A DNA stretch of 64,000 nucleotides from Dryocola sp051307055. GTDB taxonomy: Bacteria; Pseudomonadota; Gammaproteobacteria; Enterobacterales; Enterobacteriaceae. This document shows positions 44,228 to 53,199 of this stretch, in pieces. The position numbers and the translations under genes are program-made. Every line of letters starts with the position of its first letter. The first letter of the stretch is position 1. The stretch spans positions 1,116,001-1,180,000 of the forward strand of contig NZ_CP149994.1 of assembly GCF_051307055.1 (NCBI RefSeq), written 5' to 3'. Below the pieces are notes generated by a model that saw only the letters and a list, made by a program, of their open reading frames with translations, was not told the DNA's origin and searched no databases.

Positions 44228-45604
44228 TCAGGGAACCAGCGCTGCCGAAGGCACCAGTATTTCAGTGGCGATAATCACCACTAACAGACCTACGCCAATC
44301 GGCACCGATGTGCGTTTAACCACTTCGAACGGGGAGATTTTCGCCATTCCCGCGACGGCGACCACAACGCCGGAAACCGGGGAGATAGTGCGGCCCAGGT
44401 TAGAGGCCTGCAGCATCGGGATGGCGAGGTATGCCGGGTTGATGCCCGAGGAGTGGGCAAGCTTTGGGATCATCTCAACGAAAGCATAGAAAGGCGCGTT
44501 ACCGGAACCGGTGGTCATCGCCGCCAGCATGGTCAGAATCACCAGCACCAGCATCAGAATGATGCTTGCGGAACCAAACGACGTGGCAATCGAGATCAGG
44601 CTCTGGATAAAGCCGATGGTGCTCAGCCCCTGCGCGAAGACGCCCGCTGCAACCAGCAGTATCACCACGTTAGCAAAGGCGTCTGCCATGCCGCGATAGC
44701 ACACTTCAAGCCCCGAAAAGACGCTTTGCGTATTGAAGCTGCGGAAAAACTCGATCAGCGCCGCCAGCAGAATGCAGATAACCAGAATGGTAATAATATG
44801 CAGCTGCGGGCCCCATTTGCCGTCAAAGATCAGCACGCCGATGATGGGGGTGAAGGGAAGAATGGCGTAGAACGACGGCGAGGTGGTCTGGATTTCGCTG
44901 ATGTCGAGCACTTCATGGCTGATGTGCTCTTTTTTATCCAGGTAGCGCTGCCAGAAGAAGTGGGCGATCGCCATCGCAATAATGGCGGCGACGGAAATCG
45001 GCACGGTCGTTTTAAAGGCAAAATCCACCAGCGACATTTCAGCGGCTTTGGCGGCCAGCACCACATCGCCGGAAGTCGGGGAAAGAATAATCGCCGCCGG
45101 CGAGGCGCATATTGCCGCTGCCGCGCCGCGGCTGATGCCCACGTTGACCATCACCGGGAACAGCGTTGCCATTAACAGCACGCCGAGGCCGGTTGCGGAA
45201 GAAACCGCCAGCGACATCAGGCACGCCACGAAATAGGCGGCGATCATCAGAATATAGGGCGAATTAATAAATTTTAGCGGTTTTGAGGCGAGCTTTACCA
45301 CCATATCGTTGGCGCCAATATGGGTCATATAAGCAGCAAATCCGCATAGCATCATAATCATCATGCCGAGATCGCCCCCGCGACTCATCAGCAGGATTTT
45401 TACGTATTCGACAATATCGGTTGCGTTATAGCCGGTGCTTTCAGCGCTGTCAGGCAATACCTGATGACCCATTAAGGCGCTGACGATCAGTAATAGCAAG
45501 CCGCCGACGAAGAGCACGCCGGTGGCGGAGTAGCCCTTGATGATGTAGCGAGCTACGCCAACGATCACCACAACCCCAATAAGTAATTCCAGAAAAGTAA
45601 GCAT
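44228..45604 (-). CDS. dcuC: DcuC, anaerobic C4-dicarboxylate carrier
   Basis: 458 aa from ATG 45604 (E. coli 461). Twelve or so hydrophobic segments; conserved MMIMMLCGFAAYMTHIGAN, SPTSGDVVLAAK and TTGSGNAPFYAFVEMIP motifs. It exports succinate during fumarate respiration or glucose fermentation. An in-frame N-terminal extension in the upstream region is not used because family starts at MLTFLELLIG. An FNR-like site lies upstream. Confidence 0.95.
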   Translation of the reverse strand: MLTFLELLIGVVVIVGVARYIIKGYSATGVLFVGGLLLLIVSALMGHQVLPDSAESTGYNATDIVEYVKILLMSRGGDLGMMIMMLCGFAAYMTHIGANDMVVKLASKPLKFINSPYILMIAAYFVACLMSLAVSSATGLGVLLMATLFPVMVNVGISRGAAAAICASPAAIILSPTSGDVVLAAKAAEMSLVDFAFKTTVPISVAAIIAMAIAHFFWQRYLDKKEHISHEVLDISEIQTTSPSFYAILPFTPIIGVLIFDGKWGPQLHIITILVICILLAALIEFFRSFNTQSVFSGLEVCYRGMADAFANVVILLVAAGVFAQGLSTIGFIQSLISIATSFGSASIILMLVLVILTMLAAMTTGSGNAPFYAFVEMIPKLAHSSGINPAYLAIPMLQASNLGRTISPVSGVVVAVAGMAKISPFEVVKRTSVPIGVGLLVVIIATEILVPSAALVP

Positions 45605-45734
45605 AATGTCCCCCGTTGCGCCAGCCGCGGTTAGCCGGGCCGCACGCAACCGAATGCCTGAAAAATAACCAATAGTCGCTTTTGCCGTATTCTGCAAAGC
45701 GGTAAAAATGTGCCTGAGCGATTAACGCGGTTTT

Positions 45735-45748
45735 CTGATAAGCATCAA
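45735..45748 (-). promoter_or_regulatory. FNR-like site upstream of dcuC
   Basis: On the minus strand TTGAT-GCTT-ATCAG matches the FNR box with one mismatch, 131 bp before the dcuC start. E. coli dcuC is induced without oxygen by FNR. The 45605-45959 stretch otherwise holds no gene. Confidence 0.6.
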
Positions 45749-45959
45749 CTTTCAGACACTCGGTTCAGCGCTCGTAACGCTTTTGCTGGCAACTTTGCAA
45801 TTATGACATTTACTTATTGCTTATCGTTATGGTTATTTGCCGTAAATAACGCGATAAGAGGCGGTTTGGTAGTCATATAATTAAATTTATATTGCCGGTT
45901 TGTTAATTAAAACCCTGAACGTAAAGCAGGCTAAAAAACCTTTATTTGTACGCTGTTTT

Positions 45960-46723
45960 TGTTCCACTTCCGCCTGGTATGCCGGGTGAAACGGCAAACG
46001 GCAGCCAGAGTGCGCTCTCTGAACTGGCCGATATTACGATTATCGACGGCCCGCCAGTGCCGAAAAGCGAAAATGCGCGCCAGTCTATCTGGATTGACGT
46101 TGACCTGCGCGGACGCGACCTGAAGTAGCCAGTGAAAGAGATGCAGAAAGTTTTATCTGAACAGGTGATATTACCGCAAGGCCGCGTCCTTATCATGGTC
46201 GGAATAATTAGAATATCCCAAACGCGCAGTCGAGAAATTAAAAAGCGTTTTAACTTTTACGTTGCCGATCGTTTTCATACTGTTTTATATGACATTTTCC
46301 CGGGTTAGCTGTGCAGTATTAATTACGGGGGATTTAAGTTTTTTATTAACAGGCGTGGCCGGATGCTCTCTTTTGGGGATATAATTTATCCGTGGCCGGT
46401 GCCGTTGGTTTTATTGCTTTAGCCGGATCGGCGGCTGAATCTGGCGCTATTATGGCGCTTTATTAAAATCATGCTTTCGCTAAACATAAGGCGTCCGATC
46501 CTGATGGCGGAAACGAGATGCTGATGCGCGTAATTCACGAAGATGCGGTGCTGCGCGTGCGGCCAAAAATCAAGTCGGTAGCGACTAGCATGCCGGTTAT
46601 GTGAGACGACGCCGTCGGGTCGAGAATCATGCGGCGTCTGTCCCTGGCGGAACGCTCGTCGCACCTTTGCTCTCCACGCTGGCGATTCCGGCGCTGCAGG
46701 TATTATTTAAAAAAGAAAAGTAA
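45960..46723 (+). pseudogene. Decayed C-terminal half of a CusA/CzcA-type RND efflux pump gene
   Basis: Pieces in shifting frames follow the order of a heavy-metal RND pump: LSELADITIIDGPPVPKSENAR, then RGRDL, then EKLKSVLTFTLPIVFILFYM, then VGFIALAGSAAESG, then EDAVLRVRPKIKSVATS, and finally LSTLAIPALQVLFKKEK and a stop at 46721-46723. Frames change at least three times and stops interrupt. The N-terminal half is absent. It is a single decayed gene between dcuC and pagP, with no intact cus or czc genes beside it. Confidence 0.8.
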
Positions 46724-46905
46724 GATATTTCCCAACTCTCTGCCATAAATAAAATGTTAAGGGGAATTGACTTTAATGCGCGATATTTGTTAAGCAGCTA
46801 GCGCGCTGAAATATATTTACACTATGGCGGTGATTTTAAGAAAAACCTACCATCCCATTTAGATTCTATTAAATTAAAATTTAGTAGGCTTTAGATTGAA
46901 ACTTA

Positions 46906-47493
46906 ATGTGGTATGGCGTTGTGAATTTGAACAATAATTTATTGGCTTTTATTTTATTTATTACTTTCCTGGTTGTTACTCCCGTCACTTTTGCGGCAGA
47001 GCAGGGCTTTTTCAGCAAAACCTGGGATACCTTTTCTGCAAACGTTTCAGAGACCTGGCGCAATCCTGAGCATTACGATCTCTATGTTCCGGCCATTACC
47101 TGGCATGCCCGTTTTGCCTATGATAAAGAGAAAACCGATCGTTATAACGAACGCCCGTGGGGCGGAGGCGTGGGTCAGTCCCGCTGGGATGATAAAGGCA
47201 ACTGGCACGGCATCTACCTGATGGCTTTTAAGGATTCTTACAATAAATGGGAGCCCATTGGCGGTTACGGTTGGGAGAAAACCTGGCGTCCGTTAGCGGA
47301 TGAGCATTTTCATCTGGGGTTAGGCTATACCGTTGGCGCCACCGCGCGTGATAACTGGAAGTATATTCCCGTCCCGGTTATTTTGCCTTTAGCCTCAGTG
47401 GGCTATGGTCCGGCAACCTTCCAGATGACTTATATTCCCGGGACTTATAACAACGGCAACGTCTACTTTGCCTGGATGCGTTTTCAGTTCTGA
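46906..47493 (+). CDS. pagP: PagP, lipid A palmitoyltransferase
   Basis: 195 aa outer-membrane beta-barrel enzyme that moves palmitate from phospholipid to lipid A. A signal-like segment (LLAFILFITFLVVTPVTFA) precedes the amphipathic helix, then YDLYVPAITWHARF, the catalytic FKDSYNKWEP region (Asp-Ser) and the C-terminal VYFAWMRFQF ending in F as outer-membrane barrels do. The start is uncertain: ATG 46906 or GTG 46921; neither has a good ribosome site. No clear PhoP box is seen. Confidence 0.95.
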   Translation: MWYGVVNLNNNLLAFILFITFLVVTPVTFAAEQGFFSKTWDTFSANVSETWRNPEHYDLYVPAITWHARFAYDKEKTDRYNERPWGGGVGQSRWDDKGNWHGIYLMAFKDSYNKWEPIGGYGWEKTWRPLADEHFHLGLGYTVGATARDNWKYIPVPVILPLASVGYGPATFQMTYIPGTYNNGNVYFAWMRFQF

Positions 47494-47686
47494 ACCGGGC
47501 GGGCGGCGGCGCAAAATCGCCTGTTTTTTATAACCTTTTAAAAACAAGGGTTAATCGACAATTGATAAAAAAATTAGCGACTTTTGTCACTTTTTCTCAT
47601 TTCGGTACTGGACAAAACCCATCACAATTGTTGTACTGATGCGCGACACAGCATTTGTGTCTATTTTTCATGTAAAGGTAATTTTG

Positions 47687-47896
47687 ATGTCTAAGATTAA
47701 AGGTAACGTTAAGTGGTTTAATGAGTCCAAAGGCTTTGGTTTCATTACTCCGGAAGATGGCAGCAAAGATGTGTTCGTACACTTCTCTGCAATCCAGAGC
47801 AATGGTTTCAAAACCCTGGCTGAAGGCCAGCGCGTTGAGTTTGAAATCACTAACGGTGCCAAAGGCCCTTCTGCTGCAAACGTAATGGCTATCTAG
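47687..47896 (+). CDS. cspE: CspE, cold-shock family RNA chaperone
   Basis: 69 aa with the RNP motifs KGFGFITP and VFVHFSAIQ. Nearly identical to E. coli CspE, which melts RNA structures and acts as antiterminator. Starts at ATG 47687 after GGTAA; the long AT-rich leader before it (about 47530-47686) is usual for the family. A strong terminator follows. Confidence 0.98.
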   Translation: MSKIKGNVKWFNESKGFGFITPEDGSKDVFVHFSAIQSNGFKTLAEGQRVEFEITNGAKGPSAANVMAI

Positions 47897-47917
47897 TCGC
47901 TACCGGCAGAATTTAAA

Positions 47918-47941
47918 AACCCGCCAAGGCGGGTTTTTTTT
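47918..47941 (+). terminator. Terminator of cspE
   Basis: AACCCGC-CAAG-GCGGGTT stem followed by eight T, about 22 bp after the cspE stop. Confidence 0.93.
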
Positions 47942-47951
47942 CGTCTGTCGA

Positions 47952-48038
47952 TCAGGCGAACAGATACATTTTCAAAAAGCATGCGACAACCAACGCACCC
48001 AGCAGCACCGTTCCCCAGCTCATGACTTGCTCTTTCAT
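47952..48038 (-). CDS. Small one-helix membrane protein of 28 aa
   Basis: Reads KEQVMSWGTVLLGALVVACF with the tail LKMYLFA; one hydrophobic helix, a short charged N-terminus. An AAGGGGGCAAGG purine tract precedes the ATG at 48038. It lies between cspE and crcB and is too short for usual callers. Single-helix proteins of this size are common in enterobacteria; I do not recognise this one. Confidence 0.55.
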   Translation of the reverse strand: MKEQVMSWGTVLLGALVVACFLKMYLFA

Positions 48039-48108
48039 TGCCTTGCCCCCTTGTCATTTTTTGGGATCGTGGCAGACAATCATTAAGCCAACCTTAACGC
48101 GTCAGCTT

Positions 48109-48492
48109 TTAGTGGCTGGCCGCAACGGAAACCAGCCAGAATGCGAGCGCGGTCATCATAAATGAGCCAGCCAGGTTGAGCAGAACGTTCAGCGCGGCCC
48201 AGGCAAGGCGTCCTTCCTGCAGCAAAAAGACAACTTCCGCTGAAAAAGTGGAGAACGTTGTCAGACCGCCGCAAAAACCGGTGGTGATAAGCAGTTTCCA
48301 GAAGGGATCAAGATGGGTGAGGCGGCTGAACAGGGCTAAGCCCAGGCCGATAATAAACGCGCCCAAAAGGTTTGCTGTTAATGTGCCTGTAGGGATCGCG
48401 GCGTGAACAGGATTGAGTTTCAGACTCAAAAACCAGCGTATCACGCTGCCCGTTCCGCCCCCGATAAATACGGCTGCCAGTATTTGTAACAC
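48109..48492 (-). CDS. crcB: CrcB/FluC fluoride channel
   Basis: 127 aa, the usual length, with four membrane helices. The conserved GGGTGSVIRWFLS, LTANLLGAF and GFCGGLTTFSTFS blocks hold the dimer Na+ site and pore phenylalanines. It removes fluoride from the cytoplasm. I looked for a fluoride riboswitch upstream; the 105-bp gap to ybeM shows none that I can support. Confidence 0.96.
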   Translation of the reverse strand: MLQILAAVFIGGGTGSVIRWFLSLKLNPVHAAIPTGTLTANLLGAFIIGLGLALFSRLTHLDPFWKLLITTGFCGGLTTFSTFSAEVVFLLQEGRLAWAALNVLLNLAGSFMMTALAFWLVSVAASH

Positions 48493-48597
48493 TACGTTTT
48501 CCTGTTTTCAAAATTCAGAAGTCAGGAGTGTAGCGCTCGCACAATCTGTTTTACACCCGATATACTGAAATTAATTATGACGGGCAGGGGAACGGGA

Positions 48598-49386
48598 ATG
48601 AAAGTCGCGGTGGGGCAGTTTGCAGTAGGTAATGTCTGGCAGGATAACGCGCGTACCTGCGTAGGGTTAATGGCGCAGGCGGCTTTGCAGGGCGCCGATC
48701 TGCTGGTTTTGCCGGAAGCTATCCTTGCGCGGGACGACAAAGATCCTGATTTATCGGTCAATTCTGCTCAGGAAGACAGGGGGGAGTATCTCCAGATGCT
48801 TCTTGAAGAGAGCCGTAAAAATAAGCTAACCACGATTTTTACCCTGCATATTCGCACCACGGTGGGCAGAGCGGCAAATACCCTGCTGGTTTTACGGGCT
48901 GGTGAAGTTATCGGCCGCTACCAGAAAATTCATCTCTATGACGCGTTTAACGTGCAGGAGTCCCGGTTAGTCGATGCGGGCGGGCAGCTCGCGCCGTTAA
49001 TTGACGTGGCGGGGATGAAAGTGGGATTGCTCACCTGTTACGATCTGCGCTTTCCGGAAATGGCGCTGAGTCTGGCTTTAGCGGGGGCCGAGGTGCTTGT
49101 TTTGCCGGCGGCCTGGCTGTGTGGTCCGCATAAAGAGCTGCACTGGTCAACATTATTGACCGCGCGTGCGCTCGATACCACCTGTTATGTGGTAGCATCC
49201 GGCGAATGTGGCAATAAAAACATTGGTCAGAGTAAGGTTATCGATCCGCTGGGTGTTATCATTGCCAGCGCGGCGGAAGCGCCTGCCCTGATTTATGCCG
49301 AGCTTGCAGGCGAGCGCGTAGCATCCGTACGTGCAATGCTGCCGGTACTGAAGAATCGCCGTTTCGCGCCGCCTCGTCTGTGCTGA
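48598..49386 (+). CDS. ybeM: YbeM, nitrilase-family amidase (deaminated glutathione amidase type)
   Basis: 262 aa from the ATG at 48598, preceded by an AGGGGAACGGG tract; an in-frame start 7 codons upstream is less likely. Catalytic triad E40 (LPEAIL), K110 (YQKIHLYD) and C147 (LLTCYDLRFPE). Family enzymes repair glutathione damaged by transaminases. The gene is a pseudogene in E. coli K-12 but intact here. Oriented away from crcB, next to tatE. Confidence 0.94.
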   Translation: MKVAVGQFAVGNVWQDNARTCVGLMAQAALQGADLLVLPEAILARDDKDPDLSVNSAQEDRGEYLQMLLEESRKNKLTTIFTLHIRTTVGRAANTLLVLRAGEVIGRYQKIHLYDAFNVQESRLVDAGGQLAPLIDVAGMKVGLLTCYDLRFPEMALSLALAGAEVLVLPAAWLCGPHKELHWSTLLTARALDTTCYVVASGECGNKNIGQSKVIDPLGVIIASAAEAPALIYAELAGERVASVRAMLPVLKNRRFAPPRLC

Positions 49387-49514
49387 TGTTTTTTTAAACA
49401 GGGCTTGATTCACCTTGTTACAGATTGCTATTGTGTCGCGCGGGCAAATATTCGTTAATTAGCCCGGATTATTTTTTGCCGTAGCCACGGCAGGTATGAC
49501 TTAAGAAGGTAGGT

Positions 49515-49718
49515 ATGGGAGAGATTAGCATCACCAAGCTGCTGGTAGTTGGCGTACTGATTGTATTGTTATTTGGTACCAAAAAGTTACGTACGTTAGG
49601 CGGCGATCTCGGCGCGGCTATCAAAGGCTTTAAAAAGGCCATGAACGATGACGAAAGCAGCGCTAAGCCCGCCTCCGGCACAGAAGTTCCGGCGGAACGC
49701 ATTTCGCACAAAGAGTGA
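49515..49718 (+). CDS. tatE: TatE, TatA-like subunit of the Tat translocase
   Basis: 67 aa, the family length: one N-terminal helix (LLVVGVLIVLLFGTKKLRTLG) with the FGTKKLR hinge and the amphipathic helix GDLGAAIKGFKKAM. It is a minor component of the twin-arginine translocase that exports folded proteins such as FdnG. AAGGTAGG precedes the ATG. Confidence 0.97.
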   Translation: MGEISITKLLVVGVLIVLLFGTKKLRTLGGDLGAAIKGFKKAMNDDESSAKPASGTEVPAERISHKE

Positions 49719-49746
49719 TTTCCGCATTATTTGCGGTCATTAAGAT

Positions 49747-49776
49747 AAAAAAACCGGCTTCTGAGAGCCGGTTTTT
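49747..49776. terminator. Bidirectional terminator between tatE and lipA
   Basis: AAAACCGGCT-TCTGAG-AGCCGGTTTT with A-run and T-run at its two ends, serving tatE on the plus strand and lipA on the minus strand. Confidence 0.93.
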
Positions 49777-49815
49777 TATTATCCTGTGGATTATATGTAA
49801 CTTTTTGTAACGCTA

Positions 49816-50781
49816 CTATTTGACTTCCATGCCTTTGGCCTGCAGGTCTGCATGATATGAGGAGCGAACAAACGGGCCGCAGGCGGCGTGGGTAAAGCCC
49901 ATAGCTAAGGCTTCGGCTTTCATCTCTTCGAACTCATCCGGACTCACGTAACGCTGCACCGGCAGGTGATGACGGCTTGGCTGCAGATACTGCCCCAGCG
50001 TCAACATCGTCACGCCATGACGGCGTAAATCGCGCATCACTTCGATGATTTCTTCGTTGGTTTCACCCAGGCCAACCATCAGACCCGATTTTGTCGGGAT
50101 ATCCGGATGCGCTTCTTTAAAGCGCTCCAGCAGCTTCAGTGACCAGTTATAGTCCGCACCCGGACGTACTTTGCGGTAAATACGCGGCACGTTTTCCAGG
50201 TTATGGTTGAACACGTCCGGCGGCGTTGCGGTAAGGATCTCTAAAGCGCGATCCATACGGCCACGGAAGTCCGGCACCAGCGTTTCGATTTTGATCGTCG
50301 GGTTTTTTTCGCGGATTGCGGTAATGCAGTCGGCGAAGTGCTGCGCGCCACCGTCGCGTAAATCATCACGGTCAACGGAGGTGATAACCACGTAGCGCAG
50401 CGCCATATCAGCGATAGTCTGCGCAAGCTTAACGGGTTCGTTGGCATCCGGCGCAACGGGGCGGCCATGGGCAACATCACAGAATGGGCAACGGCGAGTA
50501 CAGATTGCGCCAAGGATCATAAAGGTTGCGGTGCCGTGGTTAAAGCACTCTGCCAGGTTCGGGCAGGAGGCCTCTTCGCACACGGAATGCAGACCGTTTT
50601 TACGCATCGCCGCTTTGATACCCTGAATGCGGGTAGAATCAGATGGAAGTTTGATCTTCATCCACTCAGGCTTTCTTAACAGCTCCTGGCGCTCTGTCAC
50701 CACGTTTTTAACCGGGATCAGAGCCATTTTATCGGCGTCGCGGTACTTGACGCCGCGTTCCATTACAATGGGTTTACTCAT
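49816..50781 (-). CDS. lipA: LipA, lipoyl synthase
   Basis: 321 aa. Radical SAM enzyme that inserts two sulfurs into octanoyl domains. CTRRCPFCDVAHG carries the radical SAM cluster; CEEASCPNLAECF carries the auxiliary cluster, which is used as sulfur donor. PDFRGRMDRAL and SGLMVGLGETNEEI are conserved. In E. coli it is separated from lipB by ybeF alone; here the glgX-treY-treZ block lies between them. Confidence 0.98.
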   Translation of the reverse strand: MSKPIVMERGVKYRDADKMALIPVKNVVTERQELLRKPEWMKIKLPSDSTRIQGIKAAMRKNGLHSVCEEASCPNLAECFNHGTATFMILGAICTRRCPFCDVAHGRPVAPDANEPVKLAQTIADMALRYVVITSVDRDDLRDGGAQHFADCITAIREKNPTIKIETLVPDFRGRMDRALEILTATPPDVFNHNLENVPRIYRKVRPGADYNWSLKLLERFKEAHPDIPTKSGLMVGLGETNEEIIEVMRDLRRHGVTMLTLGQYLQPSRHHLPVQRYVSPDEFEEMKAEALAMGFTHAACGPFVRSSYHADLQAKGMEVK

Positions 50782-51021
50782 ATGGTGCGTGTTCCAGTTG
50801 CGGATAACGAGGTCGGTCTGTTTGAATTCAAGCTAGTGTTTTATTTATCAACTATTTTTGATTTCGCGCCGCAGTATACCATCAGTAGCGGGGAGAAATC
50901 AGCCAGCACGCGCAGGAAATGGGGAAAGAATTGTAAATGAACTGTTGTTTTGTGTGCTTCAGAGGTTAACGGCTGGCAAAGGACTTTCTGCCAGGAGAAC
51001 CCTGCGCTGCGCTAGCGGAGC

Positions 51022-51045
51022 ACGGCCAGCCTGCCGCCTGGCCGT
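51022..51045. terminator. Stem-loop after glgX
   Basis: ACGGCCAG / CTGGCCGT 8-bp stem with an 8-nt loop in the gap between glgX and lipA. On the minus strand no T-run follows, so it may be a REP-like structure rather than a true terminator. Confidence 0.5.
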
Positions 51046-51060
51046 TCCGGTTTTATATAT

Positions 51061-53136
51061 TTATGGCCGCCTGAACAGGGCGATGCTGCGGCCTTCAAGC
51101 TCGAAATCCTTTTCCCTGGTGATGACGAGGCCGCGCTTTGCGGTATCGGAGGTGGTGACTTCAAGCACCCAGCCGCCCTCACCGAACTGCGGGATACGGA
51201 ACGGCACGTTGCCTTCGAAAGGGTTGAACAGCATCAGCACGTCGTGCCAGATACCTTCCTGTTCCTGAAGATCCGGGCGGCCGATATAAACACCGAGCGT
51301 TGAGCCCTCGTCCCAGTGTTCCGGCTGCTGCGGGCCGCCGCCTGCGTTGAACCACTTGATAACCATGCCGTCGCGCCAGTTCTCGCGGCGTAGCAGGGGT
51401 TGCGCGGCCCGCAGCTTAAGCAGCTGGCGGGTAAATTCGCGTAGCGCCTCGCTGCTTTCCGGCAGATTATCCCAGTGGATCCATGAGATCTCGCTGTCCT
51501 GACAGTAACCGTTATTGTTGCCCATCTGGCTGCGGCCGAACTCGTCGCCGGCCAGCAGCATCGGCGTGCCGTGGGAAAAAATCATCGTGGCGAGGAAATT
51601 GCGCTTCTGGCGATCACGCACCGCGTTAATGCCCTCATCGTCGGTCGGGCCTTCGGCGCCGTAGTTGTAAGAACGGTTGTCGTTGTGACCGTCCTTATTC
51701 TCCTCGCCGTTCGCCTCGTTGTGCTTATCGTTATACGAAACCAGGTCGTTGAGCGTAAAGCCATCATGAGCGGTGACAAAGTTGACGCTCGCCCAGGGGC
51801 GACGCCCGCGCTGATCGTAGAGATCGCCGGAGCCGAGCAGGCGGGCGGCAAAATCGGTCGGTACATTATCGCCCCGCCAGTATTCCCGCACCGTGTCGCG
51901 ATATTTGTCGTTCCACTCGGCCCAGCCTGGCGGGAAGCCGCCGACCTGATAGCCGCCCGGGCCGATATCCCAGGGTTCGCCAATCAGCTTCAGCCGGGAG
52001 AGCACCGGGTCCTGGATTATGGCGTCGAAAAAGCCGCCGCGCTCGTTAAAACCTCCCGGCTCGCGGCCAAGGATAGTGCCGAGATCGAAGCGGAAACCGT
52101 CGATATGCATCGATTCCGCCCAGTAACGCAGCGAATCCATTATCATCTGTAGCACCCGCGGATGCGAAGTATTTACGGTGTTGCCCGTGCCGGTGTCGTT
52201 GATGTAATAGCGGTGCCTGTCGGTCAGGGTGCGGTAATAGGAAAAGTTGTCGATGCCCTTTAACGACAGCGTCGGGCCAAGTTCGTTGCCTTCCGCCGTG
52301 TGGTTGTAAACCACGTCAAGAATCACCTCAATACCGGCATCGTGAAACGAGCGCACCATATCGCGAAAGCCCTGGATGCCCTTCGGCCCGTAATAGCGTG
52401 AGGCGGGCGCGAAGAAGCCGAGCGAGTTATAACCCCAGAAATTCTTCAGCCCCTTATCGAGCAGATGCTGGTCGTCCGGGAACCAGTGGACCGGCAACAG
52501 CTCAACCGAGGTGATGCCGAGGCTTTTGATATAGTCGACGGTGGCTTTGTGGCCCATGCCTTCAAACGTGCCGCGCAGCTGCCCGGGTATAGCGGAGTTG
52601 AGCTGCGTAAACCCTTTTACATGGGTTTCGTAGAGCACCACTTTTGGCCACGGAATCTCCGGGCGGTTATTGTCCTGCCAGTTGAACTCATCAGGATCGA
52701 TAACCCGGCACTTCGGCATAAATGGCGCGCTGTCGCGTGTATCGAAAGTAAGGTCCTTCTCCTGATGCAGCAGATCGTAGGCAAAATGCGCTTCATTCCA
52801 CTCAATATCGCCAACCAGCTCGCGCGCATAGGGATCGATGAGGAGCTTGTTGGGATTAAAGCGGTGGCCCTGTTGGGGATCGTAAGGGCCGTGGACGCGA
52901 AAGCCATAGAGCGCACCGGGTTTCAGGCCCGGCACATAGCCATGCCAGATCTCGTGGGTATACTCCGGCAGCGTCAGTTTTGCGATTTCGACCTTGCCGC
53001 TCGGATCGTAAAGACAAAGTTCAACGCGCTCCGCGTGCGCCGAGAAGATAGCGAAATTGACGCCCTCGCCATCGAAATTGGCGCCGAGCAGATGGCTTGA
53101 GCCCGCTGTGATTTCAAAAGCTTTACCGTTTGTCAT
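51061..53136 (-). CDS. glgX: GlgX, glycogen debranching enzyme
   Basis: 691 aa GH13 enzyme with an N-terminal CBM48 (NFAIFSAHAERVELCLYD). Catalytic blocks GFRFDLGTILG, LIGEPWDIGPGG and VTAHDGFTLNDLVSYN are intact. It removes short branches left by phosphorylase (isoamylase-type). Here it sits in one operon with treY and treZ, 63 bp after treY, not in a glg operon. Together they would convert glycogen to linear maltodextrins and then to trehalose. It may be a second copy next to the glgBXCAP one; that region is not in the window. Confidence 0.93.
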   Translation of the reverse strand: MTNGKAFEITAGSSHLLGANFDGEGVNFAIFSAHAERVELCLYDPSGKVEIAKLTLPEYTHEIWHGYVPGLKPGALYGFRVHGPYDPQQGHRFNPNKLLIDPYARELVGDIEWNEAHFAYDLLHQEKDLTFDTRDSAPFMPKCRVIDPDEFNWQDNNRPEIPWPKVVLYETHVKGFTQLNSAIPGQLRGTFEGMGHKATVDYIKSLGITSVELLPVHWFPDDQHLLDKGLKNFWGYNSLGFFAPASRYYGPKGIQGFRDMVRSFHDAGIEVILDVVYNHTAEGNELGPTLSLKGIDNFSYYRTLTDRHRYYINDTGTGNTVNTSHPRVLQMIMDSLRYWAESMHIDGFRFDLGTILGREPGGFNERGGFFDAIIQDPVLSRLKLIGEPWDIGPGGYQVGGFPPGWAEWNDKYRDTVREYWRGDNVPTDFAARLLGSGDLYDQRGRRPWASVNFVTAHDGFTLNDLVSYNDKHNEANGEENKDGHNDNRSYNYGAEGPTDDEGINAVRDRQKRNFLATMIFSHGTPMLLAGDEFGRSQMGNNNGYCQDSEISWIHWDNLPESSEALREFTRQLLKLRAAQPLLRRENWRDGMVIKWFNAGGGPQQPEHWDEGSTLGVYIGRPDLQEQEGIWHDVLMLFNPFEGNVPFRIPQFGEGGWVLEVTTSDTAKRGLVITREKDFELEGRSIALFRRP

Positions 53137-53199
53137 TTATTCTTCCTCATTGAATTTTTCATGCATAACAGCAAGTTAAGATTTTTTATGTCATTGTCG

